From an uncultured Collinsella sp. (GTDB lineage Bacteria > Actinomycetota > Coriobacteriia > Coriobacteriales > Coriobacteriaceae): a stretch of 7,586 nt of DNA. Under the pieces are notes generated by a model, which was not told where the DNA came from, searched no databases, and was given only the letters and a program-made list of their open reading frames with translations. Below, in pieces: positions 1-6,160 of the stretch. Numbering within the stretch: position 1 is the first letter of the stretch; every line of letters begins with the position of its first letter. The position numbers and the translations under genes are program-made. The DNA lies in assembly GCA_900544995.1 (NCBI GenBank), contig UQXC01000073.1, positions 1 to 7,586 of the forward strand, read 5' to 3'.

Positions 1-29
1 TTGGAGAGAACGCTCCCGCAAACTGCCTC

Positions 30-59
30 TTGACAACTTATAGGAGCGTCGGTTTTAGT
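30..59 (+). promoter_or_regulatory. Possible distal promoter upstream of rho
   Basis: A perfect -35 hexamer TTGACA (30-35) is followed after 18 bases by TTTAGT (54-59), which matches four of six bases of the -10 consensus. The -35 lies in the loop of the inverted repeat 10-16/43-49. That repeat could instead be a weak terminator of an upstream gene, since GGTTTTAG follows it. If the promoter is used, the rho leader would exceed 300 bases. The call rests on consensus matching alone. Confidence 0.25.
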
Positions 60-202
60 TCAACAAGTTTCGGAGTGATCGCGGTTGAGCGATTCATCGT
101 AGTAAACCGCCACAGTTTTGGCGGAGGCAGTCAGATTTGTGGGTGTTAAACCAAAGATTGTCCCTTTTGACTAGTCGTTTAAGAACGTCCTCAATGACTA
201 AG

Positions 203-230
203 TTGCAGGTGGTTGCGGTTGTGTTACACT
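203..230 (+). promoter_or_regulatory. Candidate rho promoter (extended -10)
   Basis: TGTTACACT (222-230) reads as an extended -10: TG, one base, then TACACT, which matches four of six consensus bases. TTGCAG at 203-208 is a weak -35, 16 bases upstream. Transcription would start near 237 and give a leader of about 138 bases. A competing pair is TTGACT (167-172, five of six) with CTCAAT (190-195) at 17-base spacing. I cannot tell which is used. Confidence 0.4.
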
Positions 231-275
231 AACGCTGCGTATATGACGCAAATATCTCGATACAGATCAATGATG

Positions 276-353
276 TCCGTCGGTATTTGACGGAGCTAGA
301 CTGTTTAGCCGCCCTGAAGGTTTATGCAGGGAGCATGTGATCACAGGGCTTGA
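276..353 (+). promoter_or_regulatory. Possible structured leader of rho with a short upstream ORF
   Basis: The bases just before rho contain a hairpin TCCGTC (276-281) with GACGGA (289-294). GCCCTG (311-316) can pair with CAGGGC (344-349, six pairs), or its CCCTG part with CAGGG (327-331, five pairs); these two pairings exclude each other. A nine-codon ORF (MQGACDHRA) runs from ATG at 324 to TGA at 351-353, with GAAGG at 316-320 as a possible ribosome site. The E. coli rho leader is known to attenuate rho transcription; any such role here is inference. Stems this short also occur by chance. Confidence 0.25.
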
Positions 354-374
354 AAAGAAAGTTGAGCAAACACT

Positions 375-2948
375 GTGTCTGATCAACAGCAAGAAAACGA
401 AATAACGACGACGCAAGCCGCTCCCGCTGCACCGGTTGCGTTGGACCAGGTCGCGGCGCCCGCGCAAGCCTCGGCTCCTGAGACGCCTAAGGCTGCTTCG
501 ACGCCTACGCCTTCAGCGGCTGAGAAGGCCGTGCCTGCAACTGGTGAGGAGGCTGCTCCGGCAAAGCCCAAGCGTACGCGCCGCACGGCCAAGTCTGCTG
601 CTGACGGCGAGGAGGTCACCAAGCCCAAGCGCCGTACCACGCGCACGACGCGCGTCAAGCGCACCGTTGCAGCTGACTCCTCGGCGCCGATTTCCGATGA
701 GGTCGCGCAGGCACGTGCGTTGGCGCAGATTAGCGAGGCTCAGGTGGTGCGCGCCCGCCGTCGTGCTGCCGAGCGCGAGGCCGCGGCTCTGACCGAGCTT
801 GCAGCTCCGTCTGTGCCCGAGACGCCTGCCGCCACCGAGACCCCTGCCGCCGACCAGCCGACCGAGAAGCCGGCACCGCGCACACGCCGTCGCACGGCTG
901 CCAAGGCCGAGCAGGTTGCCGATCAGGTAACCCTCGAGCTCACCGAGGCTTCGGTTCGTTCCGCGGCAGGGGAGGGCACATCGCCTGTTGAGCCCGCTGC
1001 GCCTGTCGAGGCCAGCGAAGTTCCCGTTGTCGATCCGGCTTTGCGCCCGCACCGTCGCGGTCGCAAGCCCAAGGCCTTCGTCGAGGCAGAGAAGGCCGCA
1101 GCCGCAGCTGCAGCCGCTCGGGATGCTGCGGCGACCGCCGAGTCTGCAACCGCCGCCGACGCGCCCGTCCAGGATGCTACGACTTCCGAGGCCGCTCCCG
1201 CCGATGTCGAGCCCGCCGACGTCCGGCCTGGTCGCAGCCCTCGTACTGCTGCTAAGCGCACGTCCAAGGCCAAGGCTGCCAAGAAGGGCGCGTCCGAGGA
1301 TTCCGCCGAGACGACCGTCGATGCATCGATTGATGCCGCCGAGCCCCAGGACGTCGAACGGCCTGCGTCCGAGAAGCCCAAGCGCGGTCGTAAGAAGTCC
1401 GCTAAGGCCAAGGCGTCCGAGCAGCAGGCTGATGTCGAAGCGCAAGTCGATTCCGGCGCCGAGGGCAATGACGCCGCTGCGGCCAATGCCGACGCCGCCG
1501 CAACCGATGGCGCCGCGCCCGCCGAGGCCGAAGACGGCGCTCGCCCCAACCGTCGCCAGCACAAGCGCAACGACGAGCGCAATGAGCGCAAGGACGAGCG
1601 CAACAACGACCGTCGCAACCGCCAGCGCGATCGCAAACAGCGCAACAAGGAGCGCAACGCCGCCCCCACCGAGCCCACGCTTTCGCGTGAGGAGCTCGCT
1701 GCCATGAAGGTCGCCGAACTGCGCGAGAAGGCCAAGGAGTTCGAGATCGAGACGACCGGCAAGAAGAAAGCCGAGCTCGTCGAGGAGATCTACGTCACCG
1801 CCGCGAAGGCCGAGGGCTTCCGCGACATCAAGGGCATCCTGCAGATTCGTCCGGACAGCTCCGGTATCATCCATGCCCACGGTTACATGAAGTCCAACGA
1901 CGATGCCTTCGTCCCCGCCTACCTCATCCGCTCCGCGCGTCTGCGCACGGGCGACGTCATCGAGGGCTCGCTTCGTCCTTCGCGCGGCGGCGACAAGCGC
2001 GCCGGCCTCGCCAAAATCACGACCGTCAACGGTCTAGACCCCGAGCAGATTCGCAACCGCCCCAAGTTCGGTGACCTCACCCCGGTCTATCCCAACGAGC
2101 CGCTGCGCATGGAGCATGGCAAGGACTCCATTACCGGTCGCGCCATCGACATCGTGTCGCCGATCGGCAAGGGTCAGCGTGGCCTGATCGTGTCCCCGCC
2201 CAAGGCCGGCAAGACTACAATCCTCAAGAAGATCTGCCAGTCTATCTCGATTAACAACCCCGAGGTGCACCTCATCTGCCTGCTCGTCGACGAGCGCCCC
2301 GAAGAGGTTACCGATATGCAGCGTTCCATCAAGGGCGAGGTTGTGGCGTCGACCTTCGATATGCCCGCCGACAACCACACTCGTGTGGCAGAGCTCGTCA
2401 TCGAGCGCGCAAAACGCATCGTGGAGCTGGGCGGCGATGTTGTGGTGGTGCTCGACTCCATCACGCGTCTTGCCCGCGCCTACAACTTGGCGGCGCCCGC
2501 CTCAGGCCGCATCCTTTCGGGCGGCGTCGATTCGGCGGCACTGTATCCGCCCAAGCGCTTCCTGGGCGCAGCCCGCAATATCGAGAACGGTGGCTCGCTC
2601 ACCATCCTGGCCTCTGCCCTCATCGACACCGGCTCCAAGATGGACGAGGTTATCTTTGAGGAGTTCAAGGGCACCGGCAACATGGAGCTCAAGCTCGACC
2701 GCGACCTGGCCGACCGCCGCATCTTCCCGGCTATCGACCCCGTTGCCTCCGGTACGCGTAACGAGGACCTGTTGGTTGACGAGCAGATGCGTCCGTTTGT
2801 CTTTGGCCTGCGTCGCATTCTTGCCGGCATGAACAACACCGAGCGCGCAGCTGCGTCGTTTATCAAGGGTCTTAAGGGCACCAACACCAACCAGGAGTTC
2901 CTGGTGCGTTCGGCCAAAAAGCACAGCGACTACGAGCAGACGTTCTAG
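375..2948 (+). CDS. rho: Transcription termination factor Rho with a long disordered N-terminal region
   Basis: Rho is a hexameric ATP-dependent RNA helicase that binds nascent RNA and releases RNA polymerase. The start is GTG at 375: an in-frame TGA lies at 351-353 with no other start between. The ribosome site is weak (GAAAG, 13 bases upstream). Residues 1-435 are Ala/Pro/Glu-rich with repeated basic clusters (64-96, 126-130, 166-173, 225-233, 284-304, 333-346, 390-428) and look disordered. The Rho_N helical domain covers about 436-475 and the cold-shock RNA-binding domain about 485-552. The RecA-like core has Walker A PPKAGKTT (608-615), catalytic DERPEEV (639-645), Walker B VVVVLDS (689-695), Q-loop LSGGVDS (714-720), R-loop lysine K765 in EFKGTGNM, and the arginine finger candidate R795. 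Length is 857 residues against about 420 in E. coli. The ATPase looks fully functional. The primary RNA-site aromatics of E. coli Rho are mostly replaced (S496, I498, F512, R542). The gene appears monocistronic. Confidence 0.98.
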   Translation: MSDQQQENEITTTQAAPAAPVALDQVAAPAQASAPETPKAASTPTPSAAEKAVPATGEEAAPAKPKRTRRTAKSAADGEEVTKPKRRTTRTTRVKRTVAADSSAPISDEVAQARALAQISEAQVVRARRRAAEREAAALTELAAPSVPETPAATETPAADQPTEKPAPRTRRRTAAKAEQVADQVTLELTEASVRSAAGEGTSPVEPAAPVEASEVPVVDPALRPHRRGRKPKAFVEAEKAAAAAAAARDAAATAESATAADAPVQDATTSEAAPADVEPADVRPGRSPRTAAKRTSKAKAAKKGASEDSAETTVDASIDAAEPQDVERPASEKPKRGRKKSAKAKASEQQADVEAQVDSGAEGNDAAAANADAAATDGAAPAEAEDGARPNRRQHKRNDERNERKDERNNDRRNRQRDRKQRNKERNAAPTEPTLSREELAAMKVAELREKAKEFEIETTGKKKAELVEEIYVTAAKAEGFRDIKGILQIRPDSSGIIHAHGYMKSNDDAFVPAYLIRSARLRTGDVIEGSLRPSRGGDKRAGLAKITTVNGLDPEQIRNRPKFGDLTPVYPNEPLRMEHGKDSITGRAIDIVSPIGKGQRGLIVSPPKAGKTTILKKICQSISINNPEVHLICLLVDERPEEVTDMQRSIKGEVVASTFDMPADNHTRVAELVIERAKRIVELGGDVVVVLDSITRLARAYNLAAPASGRILSGGVDSAALYPPKRFLGAARNIENGGSLTILASALIDTGSKMDEVIFEEFKGTGNMELKLDRDLADRRIFPAIDPVASGTRNEDLLVDEQMRPFVFGLRRILAGMNNTERAAASFIKGLKGTNTNQEFLVRSAKKHSDYEQTF
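1575..1657 (+). repeat. GAGCGCAA repeats in the Arg/Asn tract of rho
   Basis: The octamer GAGCGCAA occurs four times, at 1575-1582, 1584-1591, 1596-1603 and 1650-1657. All copies are in the same reading frame (offsets 9, 12 and 54). They encode an ERN or ERK pattern within residues 393-428, a stretch built only from Arg, Asn, Asp, Glu, Lys, Gln and one His. This looks like a low-complexity tract that grew by small in-frame duplications; it is not a mobile repeat. Confidence 0.5.
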
Positions 2949-2960
2949 GTTGTCATCCAC

Positions 2961-3042
2961 GCGCGGCGATAGTCATCAATGCAATAAAGGGTCGAGGCTT
3001 TGAGCCTCGGCCCTTTTCTATATCGCCGCCCCGCGCTTTTTT
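2961..3042 (+). terminator. Outer stem and second T-run enclosing the rho terminator
   Basis: GGCGATA (2965-2971) pairs with TATCGCC (3021-3027), outside the inner terminator hairpin. GCGC at 2961-2964 can pair with GCGC at 3033-3036 across a five-base bulge. Six T residues follow at 3037-3042. The two hairpins are nested and can coexist, so the outer stem could act as a backup terminator. The inner one alone may be enough. Confidence 0.5.
2986..3017 (+). terminator. Intrinsic terminator of rho
   Basis: CGAGGCT (2993-2999) pairs with AGCCTCG (3003-3009) around a three-base loop. The stem extends outward through one T-G pair, GGG/CCC (2989-2991 with 3011-3013) and AAA/TTT (2986-2988 with 3014-3016), giving 14 pairs in total. 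The T-run is 3014-3017. The hairpin starts 38 bases after the rho stop codon. Confidence 0.88.
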
Positions 3043-3094
3043 GACCATAAGACTGGCAAGCAGCAGGTTTCCCGTTTCAATCCGACATCGTCGC

Positions 3095-3123
3095 TTGCAA
3101 TCGACAGGGCGGTTTCGCATAAT
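3095..3123 (+). promoter_or_regulatory. Promoter of the membrane protein-VanZ operon
   Basis: TTGCAA (3095-3100, four of six consensus bases) and CATAAT (3118-3123, five of six) are spaced by exactly 17 bases. This is the best sigma-70-type promoter in the window. Transcription would start near 3130, leaving a leader of about 130 bases before the ATG at 3260. The stretch from 3043 to 3094, between the rho terminator and this promoter, shows nothing recognisable. Confidence 0.6.
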
Positions 3124-3136
3124 AGCTTTTAAGCTT

Positions 3137-3211
3137 CGCGACGGAAAACGCAGATGAAACGAACCATATACCGTTGCTTTGGGGCATAGCCCCGCTTCAT
3201 CTTCTCTCGCG
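3137..3211 (+). promoter_or_regulatory. Possible three-tier hairpin in the operon leader
   Basis: Three nested stems line up in the leader. CGCGA (3137-3141) can pair with TCGCG (3207-3211), AGATGAA (3152-3158) with TTCATCT (3196-3202), and GGGGC (3181-3185) with GCCCC (3189-3193) around an ATA loop. No T-run follows, so this is not a terminator. The ribosome site at 3249-3254 lies outside the structure. I recognise no known RNA family. The structure could be a regulatory leader, an RNA-stabilising element or chance. Confidence 0.3.
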
Positions 3212-3259
3212 CAGCCAACTGAATGATGCGATTTGGGTGCTGGAAGATGGGGAGAGCTC

Positions 3260-4660
3260 ATGGCTTCTTCTGATGCAACACAACGAGCAGTCCTTGCTGG
3301 GCTATCGTGCGGGATCGGCCTTGCCGCTCCCGTGGTTATGTATGCCGCGACGCTGCCGTTTTCGTCGGTGAACGAGACGGTCGTGGCGGGTGCGGTTCCC
3401 TTCGCCGTGGGCGCGGTGGCGGGCGTGGGTATCTATGCCGCCTCGCTGGGTATTTCTGAGTACCGTGCGCAGCGTGAAGAGCGTCTGTTCCAGCCCGATG
3501 CCATGGGCGGTGCCGCCAATCTCAATCAGCATCAAAGCGAGTTCAAGACCGCCTCGATTCCAACTCAGCAGCAGGATGCGACTCCTTACGCTGTGGCTTC
3601 TGCTTCTCAGGCTCAGGCGGAGCAGTCTACCTCGGCATTCCTTTCCGGCCTGACTGGTGCGTTCCAGCGCCGTCATGCCGATGATGGTGTCCCTACCATC
3701 GCTCGAGCCGCAGATGCTATGGACGAGGACGAGGCTTGGTCCATGATCGACAGTATGCTCGACGACGATTCGCCGGTGAGCTGCGACCCTGCACACTCGC
3801 GCGACGTCTATCAAGTCGCCATCGACGAGCTCACCAACGGCGGGCAGACCGGCTCCTTCAATCGCGACGACATCGCCGCCGCGGCACGCGCCGTGTCTGG
3901 CTCCCAGGCCGCCCCTGCGGGCAGCACGGCGGCTTTCGTGGCACTCGTCGCCAACGCGGCAGCCAATAACGCCTACAACGCTACCTCGGCGGACGCGAAC
4001 GCTTCTGCCGACAATTCGTACGTTGATGAAGCCATGACTGCGGACGAGGAGGCCGTTGCCGCCCGCCGTGCCGCCGAAAGCTCGTTGTGGGGCGCTCCTG
4101 CCCAGCAGCAGGCGGCTGAGGCTGCGCCGTACAATGCAAACCTCGCCAGCATGCCTATCATCTCCGGTGCCGCGGACATCGATCTCGATGACCTCGATGA
4201 GCCTGCAGCCATCACCGCATCGATTGATGCCCAAGATCGCATCGACACCGGCGACCTTCCGGACGCCTCGCTCGAGGTTGATGTCCCCATGGCCGATTAC
4301 TCGGGCCACGAGGACATGTGGGCCGCCGCCACCGCGATTCTGGATGAGATTGACGAGCCCGCTCCTGTTGCAGCCCCCGCTCCCGTCGCTGCCCCTCAGC
4401 CTGCTGCCCCCGCCTATGTCGGCCGTCACAGCGCTGTGTTCCCCGAGGATACCGCCCGTATCTCACGTGAGAGCATCGAGCGGGCCGAGGCTATTGCCGC
4501 CGGCATTATGGAAAATCGTCGTCACGAGCGCGTCAATCAGATCCTCGAGGAAGAGATCGAGCGCCTGCAGTCCTCTACCGCCAAGCGTACGGGCCGTGCC
4601 TATCTGAGCGTTATCGAGGGCGGTACCGCCAGCTTCGCGCCGCTCCGCGCGGAGGCATAA
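3260..4660 (+). CDS. Uncharacterised membrane-anchored protein with a long acidic tail
   Basis: I do not recognise this 466-residue protein. The start is ATG at 3260, because GGGGAG (3249-3254) sits five bases upstream; an in-frame TTG at 3233 has no such site. Two hydrophobic helices lie at about 11-33 and 41-64, separated by a short loop. A basic stretch (SEYRAQREER, 66-75) follows, which suggests that both ends lie in the cytoplasm. Residues 76-400 are Ala-, Asp- and Gln-rich, acidic and probably disordered, with acidic patches at 154-170 and 307-314 and an Ala/Pro linker at 366-386. Residues 402-438 look like a charged amphipathic or coiled-coil helix, and a more ordered patch (AYLSVIEGG) lies near 447-455. 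It is the first gene of an operon, seven bases ahead of a VanZ-like gene. It may be a lineage-specific envelope or scaffold protein; that is a guess from shape only. Confidence 0.85.
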   Translation: MASSDATQRAVLAGLSCGIGLAAPVVMYAATLPFSSVNETVVAGAVPFAVGAVAGVGIYAASLGISEYRAQREERLFQPDAMGGAANLNQHQSEFKTASIPTQQQDATPYAVASASQAQAEQSTSAFLSGLTGAFQRRHADDGVPTIARAADAMDEDEAWSMIDSMLDDDSPVSCDPAHSRDVYQVAIDELTNGGQTGSFNRDDIAAAARAVSGSQAAPAGSTAAFVALVANAAANNAYNATSADANASADNSYVDEAMTADEEAVAARRAAESSLWGAPAQQQAAEAAPYNANLASMPIISGAADIDLDDLDEPAAITASIDAQDRIDTGDLPDASLEVDVPMADYSGHEDMWAAATAILDEIDEPAPVAAPAPVAAPQPAAPAYVGRHSAVFPEDTARISRESIERAEAIAAGIMENRRHERVNQILEEEIERLQSSTAKRTGRAYLSVIEGGTASFAPLRAEA

Positions 4661-4667
4661 CTTCTGC

Positions 4668-5117
4668 ATGGTTAAGATCAATCGAAAATGGGCGGTCGTG
4701 ACCTGCCTGATGGCGCTCTTGATCTGGGGCAATTCGCTGGTTCCCGGCTCGGGGTCGGGCTCGCTGAGCCTAACGGTCATGGAAACTATCCGCGGTTTCC
4801 TGCACGGCGTGGGACTTCCATATGAATGGGTGACCAACTTTGTTGTTCGCAAGTGCGCGCATTTTACCGAGTATATGGTGCTCGGCATCCTGGCAACGCA
4901 CGCCTTTGATTTTGAGGGCCGGCGCACCTTTGACGTGCTGCTGCCCACAGCGGTGTTCCTGCTACTGATTCCCTCGATCGACGAGACGATTCAGCTCTTT
5001 GTGCCGGGGCGCGCCGGCATGATCACCGATGTGATGATCGACTGCTGTGGAGCGGCAACGGGCGTTGTACTCCGATATCTCTTACGGTCGTTGATGTACG
5101 CCAAAAAAGCCGCCTAG
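4668..5117 (+). CDS. VanZ-family integral membrane protein
   Basis: This 149-residue protein has the VanZ-like pattern of four membrane helices, at about 8-24, 62-80, 86-104 and 118-141. Two family signatures are clear: RKCAHFTEY at 61-69, and DETIQLFVPGR at 105-115 followed by D121 and D125. The family founder, VanZ of the vancomycin resistance transposon, gives low-level teicoplanin resistance. Most relatives are chromosomal proteins of unknown function, so no resistance should be inferred here. The start is ATG at 4668, seven bases after the upstream stop. The nearest ribosome site, GGAGG at 4651-4655, lies inside the end of the previous gene at 12-base spacing, which fits translational coupling. 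The TAG stop lies within the terminator stem. A whole-operon role in the cell envelope is plausible but inferred. Confidence 0.9.
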   Translation: MVKINRKWAVVTCLMALLIWGNSLVPGSGSGSLSLTVMETIRGFLHGVGLPYEWVTNFVVRKCAHFTEYMVLGILATHAFDFEGRRTFDVLLPTAVFLLLIPSIDETIQLFVPGRAGMITDVMIDCCGAATGVVLRYLLRSLMYAKKAA

Positions 5118-5150
5118 GACGTATTGTTTGGTCCTAGGCGGCCTCTTTTA
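5103..5150. terminator. Bidirectional terminator between convergent genes
   Basis: GCCGCCTAGGAC (5109-5120) and GTCCTAGGCGGC (5131-5142) form a perfect 12-bp stem with a 10-base loop. CTCTTTTA follows on the + strand, and six A residues precede it (5103-5108), which read as six T on the - strand. It can therefore end both the VanZ operon (+) and the sugar kinase gene (-), whose stop lies about 90 bases away at 5232. The VanZ stop codon (5115-5117) is inside the stem. The 5151-5231 spacer also has GGCGTGG (5169-5175) and CCACGCC (5210-5216), without a T-run. Confidence 0.88.
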
Positions 5151-5231
5151 TTTGAGGGCTTATATGAGGCGTGGTGGCGTCGTTCCGTAGATTGGATTTG
5201 CCGGGCGCGCCACGCCCTGTGGGTGCGTCTG

Positions 5232-6122
5232 CTACTGAAGCGCCTGTGCGCCCAGGGCCAGGCAGCCCATGATGCCCTGTTTGCCCTCGAGGCTGTTGTT
5301 GACGATGTAGGTATCGATGTCGTTGACTTCGGGCGTGACGATATAGCCGTTGAGCATCTCGGCGCACTTTTTGCGTGCGAGCGGCACGATGGGGGTGTGG
5401 TCTGCCACGCCGCCGCCGATGATGATCTTTTGCGGCGCGTAGCACAGCGTGTAGGTCATGAGCGCCTGTGCCAGATAGCCGGCGAGCAGGTCCATGGCCT
5501 CCGGGTCATCGGCCATGTCTCCGGCGCTCTTGCCATCCCAGCGCTTTTTAACGCCGGGGCCGGCGATGAGGCCCTCGAGGCAGCTGTCGTGGAAGGGGCA
5601 GGCGCTATGCTCGCCGATGGTGTCGCGCGGGTCACGCGTGACCAGGATGTGGCCAGCCTCGGGATGCATCATGCCGTGCACGAGCTGGCCGCCCGAGAGC
5701 ACGCCGGCGCCCACACCGGTGCCGATGGTCAGGTAGACAACGTCGCTGAGGCCCTGAGCGCAACCAAAGGTGACCTCGCCCAAGCAGGCGACGTTGACGT
5801 CGGTATCGTAGCCGCAGGGGACCTTGAGCTCGTTTTGGATGGTGCCCAGTAGGTCAAAGTAACGCCATGCGGTCTTGGGCGTCTCCAAGATCTTGCCGTA
5901 CTGGGGCGAGGCAGGGTTGACCGCGGTGGGGCCAAAGGCGCCGATGCCCAGGGCGGCGATGCCCTTGTCTGCAAACCATGCGTTGACGGCCTCGACGGTC
6001 TCCTGCGGGGTCGTGGTCGCGATCTGCTCGCGCTCTAGGACCGTACCGTCCGCATAGCCCGTGGCGCAGACCATCTTGGTGCCGCCGGCCTCGAGTGCTC
6101 CGATAAGCTGCTGCTCTGCCAT
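5232..6122 (-). CDS. ROK-family sugar kinase, probable fructokinase
   Basis: This 296-residue enzyme probably phosphorylates fructose (or a similar hexose such as mannose) to the 6-phosphate using ATP, in the cytoplasm. It closely resembles the ScrK/GmuE (YdhR) type of fructokinase. Visible motifs are the phosphate-binding EAGGTK (11-16), catalytic Asp108 in DTDVN, IGTGVGAG (133-140), HPEAGH (153-158) with substrate-contacting Glu155, the zinc ligands H158, C175, H178 and C181, and the adenosine-site GGGV (236-239). There is no N-terminal helix-turn-helix, so it is a kinase and not a ROK repressor. The ATG at 6122 follows AGAGGA (6133 to 6128) at five-base spacing. Length matches the family. 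No sugar transporter or hydrolase is beside it, so the true substrate cannot be read from context. Confidence 0.93.
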   Translation of the reverse strand: MAEQQLIGALEAGGTKMVCATGYADGTVLEREQIATTTPQETVEAVNAWFADKGIAALGIGAFGPTAVNPASPQYGKILETPKTAWRYFDLLGTIQNELKVPCGYDTDVNVACLGEVTFGCAQGLSDVVYLTIGTGVGAGVLSGGQLVHGMMHPEAGHILVTRDPRDTIGEHSACPFHDSCLEGLIAGPGVKKRWDGKSAGDMADDPEAMDLLAGYLAQALMTYTLCYAPQKIIIGGGVADHTPIVPLARKKCAEMLNGYIVTPEVNDIDTYIVNNSLEGKQGIMGCLALGAQALQ

Positions 6123-6160
6123 AGTATTCCTCTCTCTGGGACGAGTTGCTCCGTGACTAG

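Larger units (their letters stand above)
1..374. other. Non-coding region upstream of rho
   Basis: This stretch has no convincing gene. It is more AT-rich than the coding DNA around it. Two + strand frames stay open from base 1 to stops at 31-33 and 41-43, so the last few codons of an upstream gene could be here, but nothing identifies it. The region holds at least three possible promoters (30-59, 167-195 and 203-230). It also has several short inverted repeats: ACGCTCC at 10-16 with GGAGCGT at 43-49, GCGGTT at 81-86 with AACCGC at 105-110, and CCGCCA at 107-112 with TGGCGG at 119-124. The last two share bases, so they cannot both form. I found no tRNA or known riboswitch signature. Confidence 0.6.

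Noticed and set aside
1..149. An open + strand frame from base 3 to a stop at 147-149 as the end of an upstream gene
   Set aside because: Its codon use (AGT, AGG, GTA) is unlike the genes here, no domain is seen, and it crosses promoter-like and hairpin sequence.
336..345. TGTGATCACA, a perfect palindrome with CRP-like half sites, before rho
   Set aside because: CRP sites need about six bases between the halves; here there are none. One 10-bp palindrome is not enough to call an operator.
1080..1130. Ala-rich run in rho (residues 240-254) as a possible frameshift or assembly error
   Set aside because: The frame stays open with plausible codons on both sides, and the conserved Rho domains follow in the same frame.
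513..1880. A 455-codon open frame on the - strand across the 5' half of rho
   Set aside because: It is a shadow of the GC-rich, repetitive rho coding strand. It has no ribosome site or recognisable domain, and its composition (Gly/Leu/Arg) mirrors the Ala/Pro/Lys codons opposite.
3174..3371. A 65-codon + strand open frame overlapping the start of the membrane protein gene
   Set aside because: It starts at TTG without a ribosome site and overlaps a better-supported gene in another frame.
4668..5117. VanZ gene as an antibiotic resistance determinant
   Set aside because: There are no vanA/vanH/vanX-type genes or mobile element nearby, and most chromosomal VanZ-family proteins have no known link to resistance.
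5124..5852. A 242-codon + strand open frame opposite the sugar kinase
   Set aside because: It lies antisense to clear ROK kinase motifs, starts inside the terminator region and shows no family of its own.
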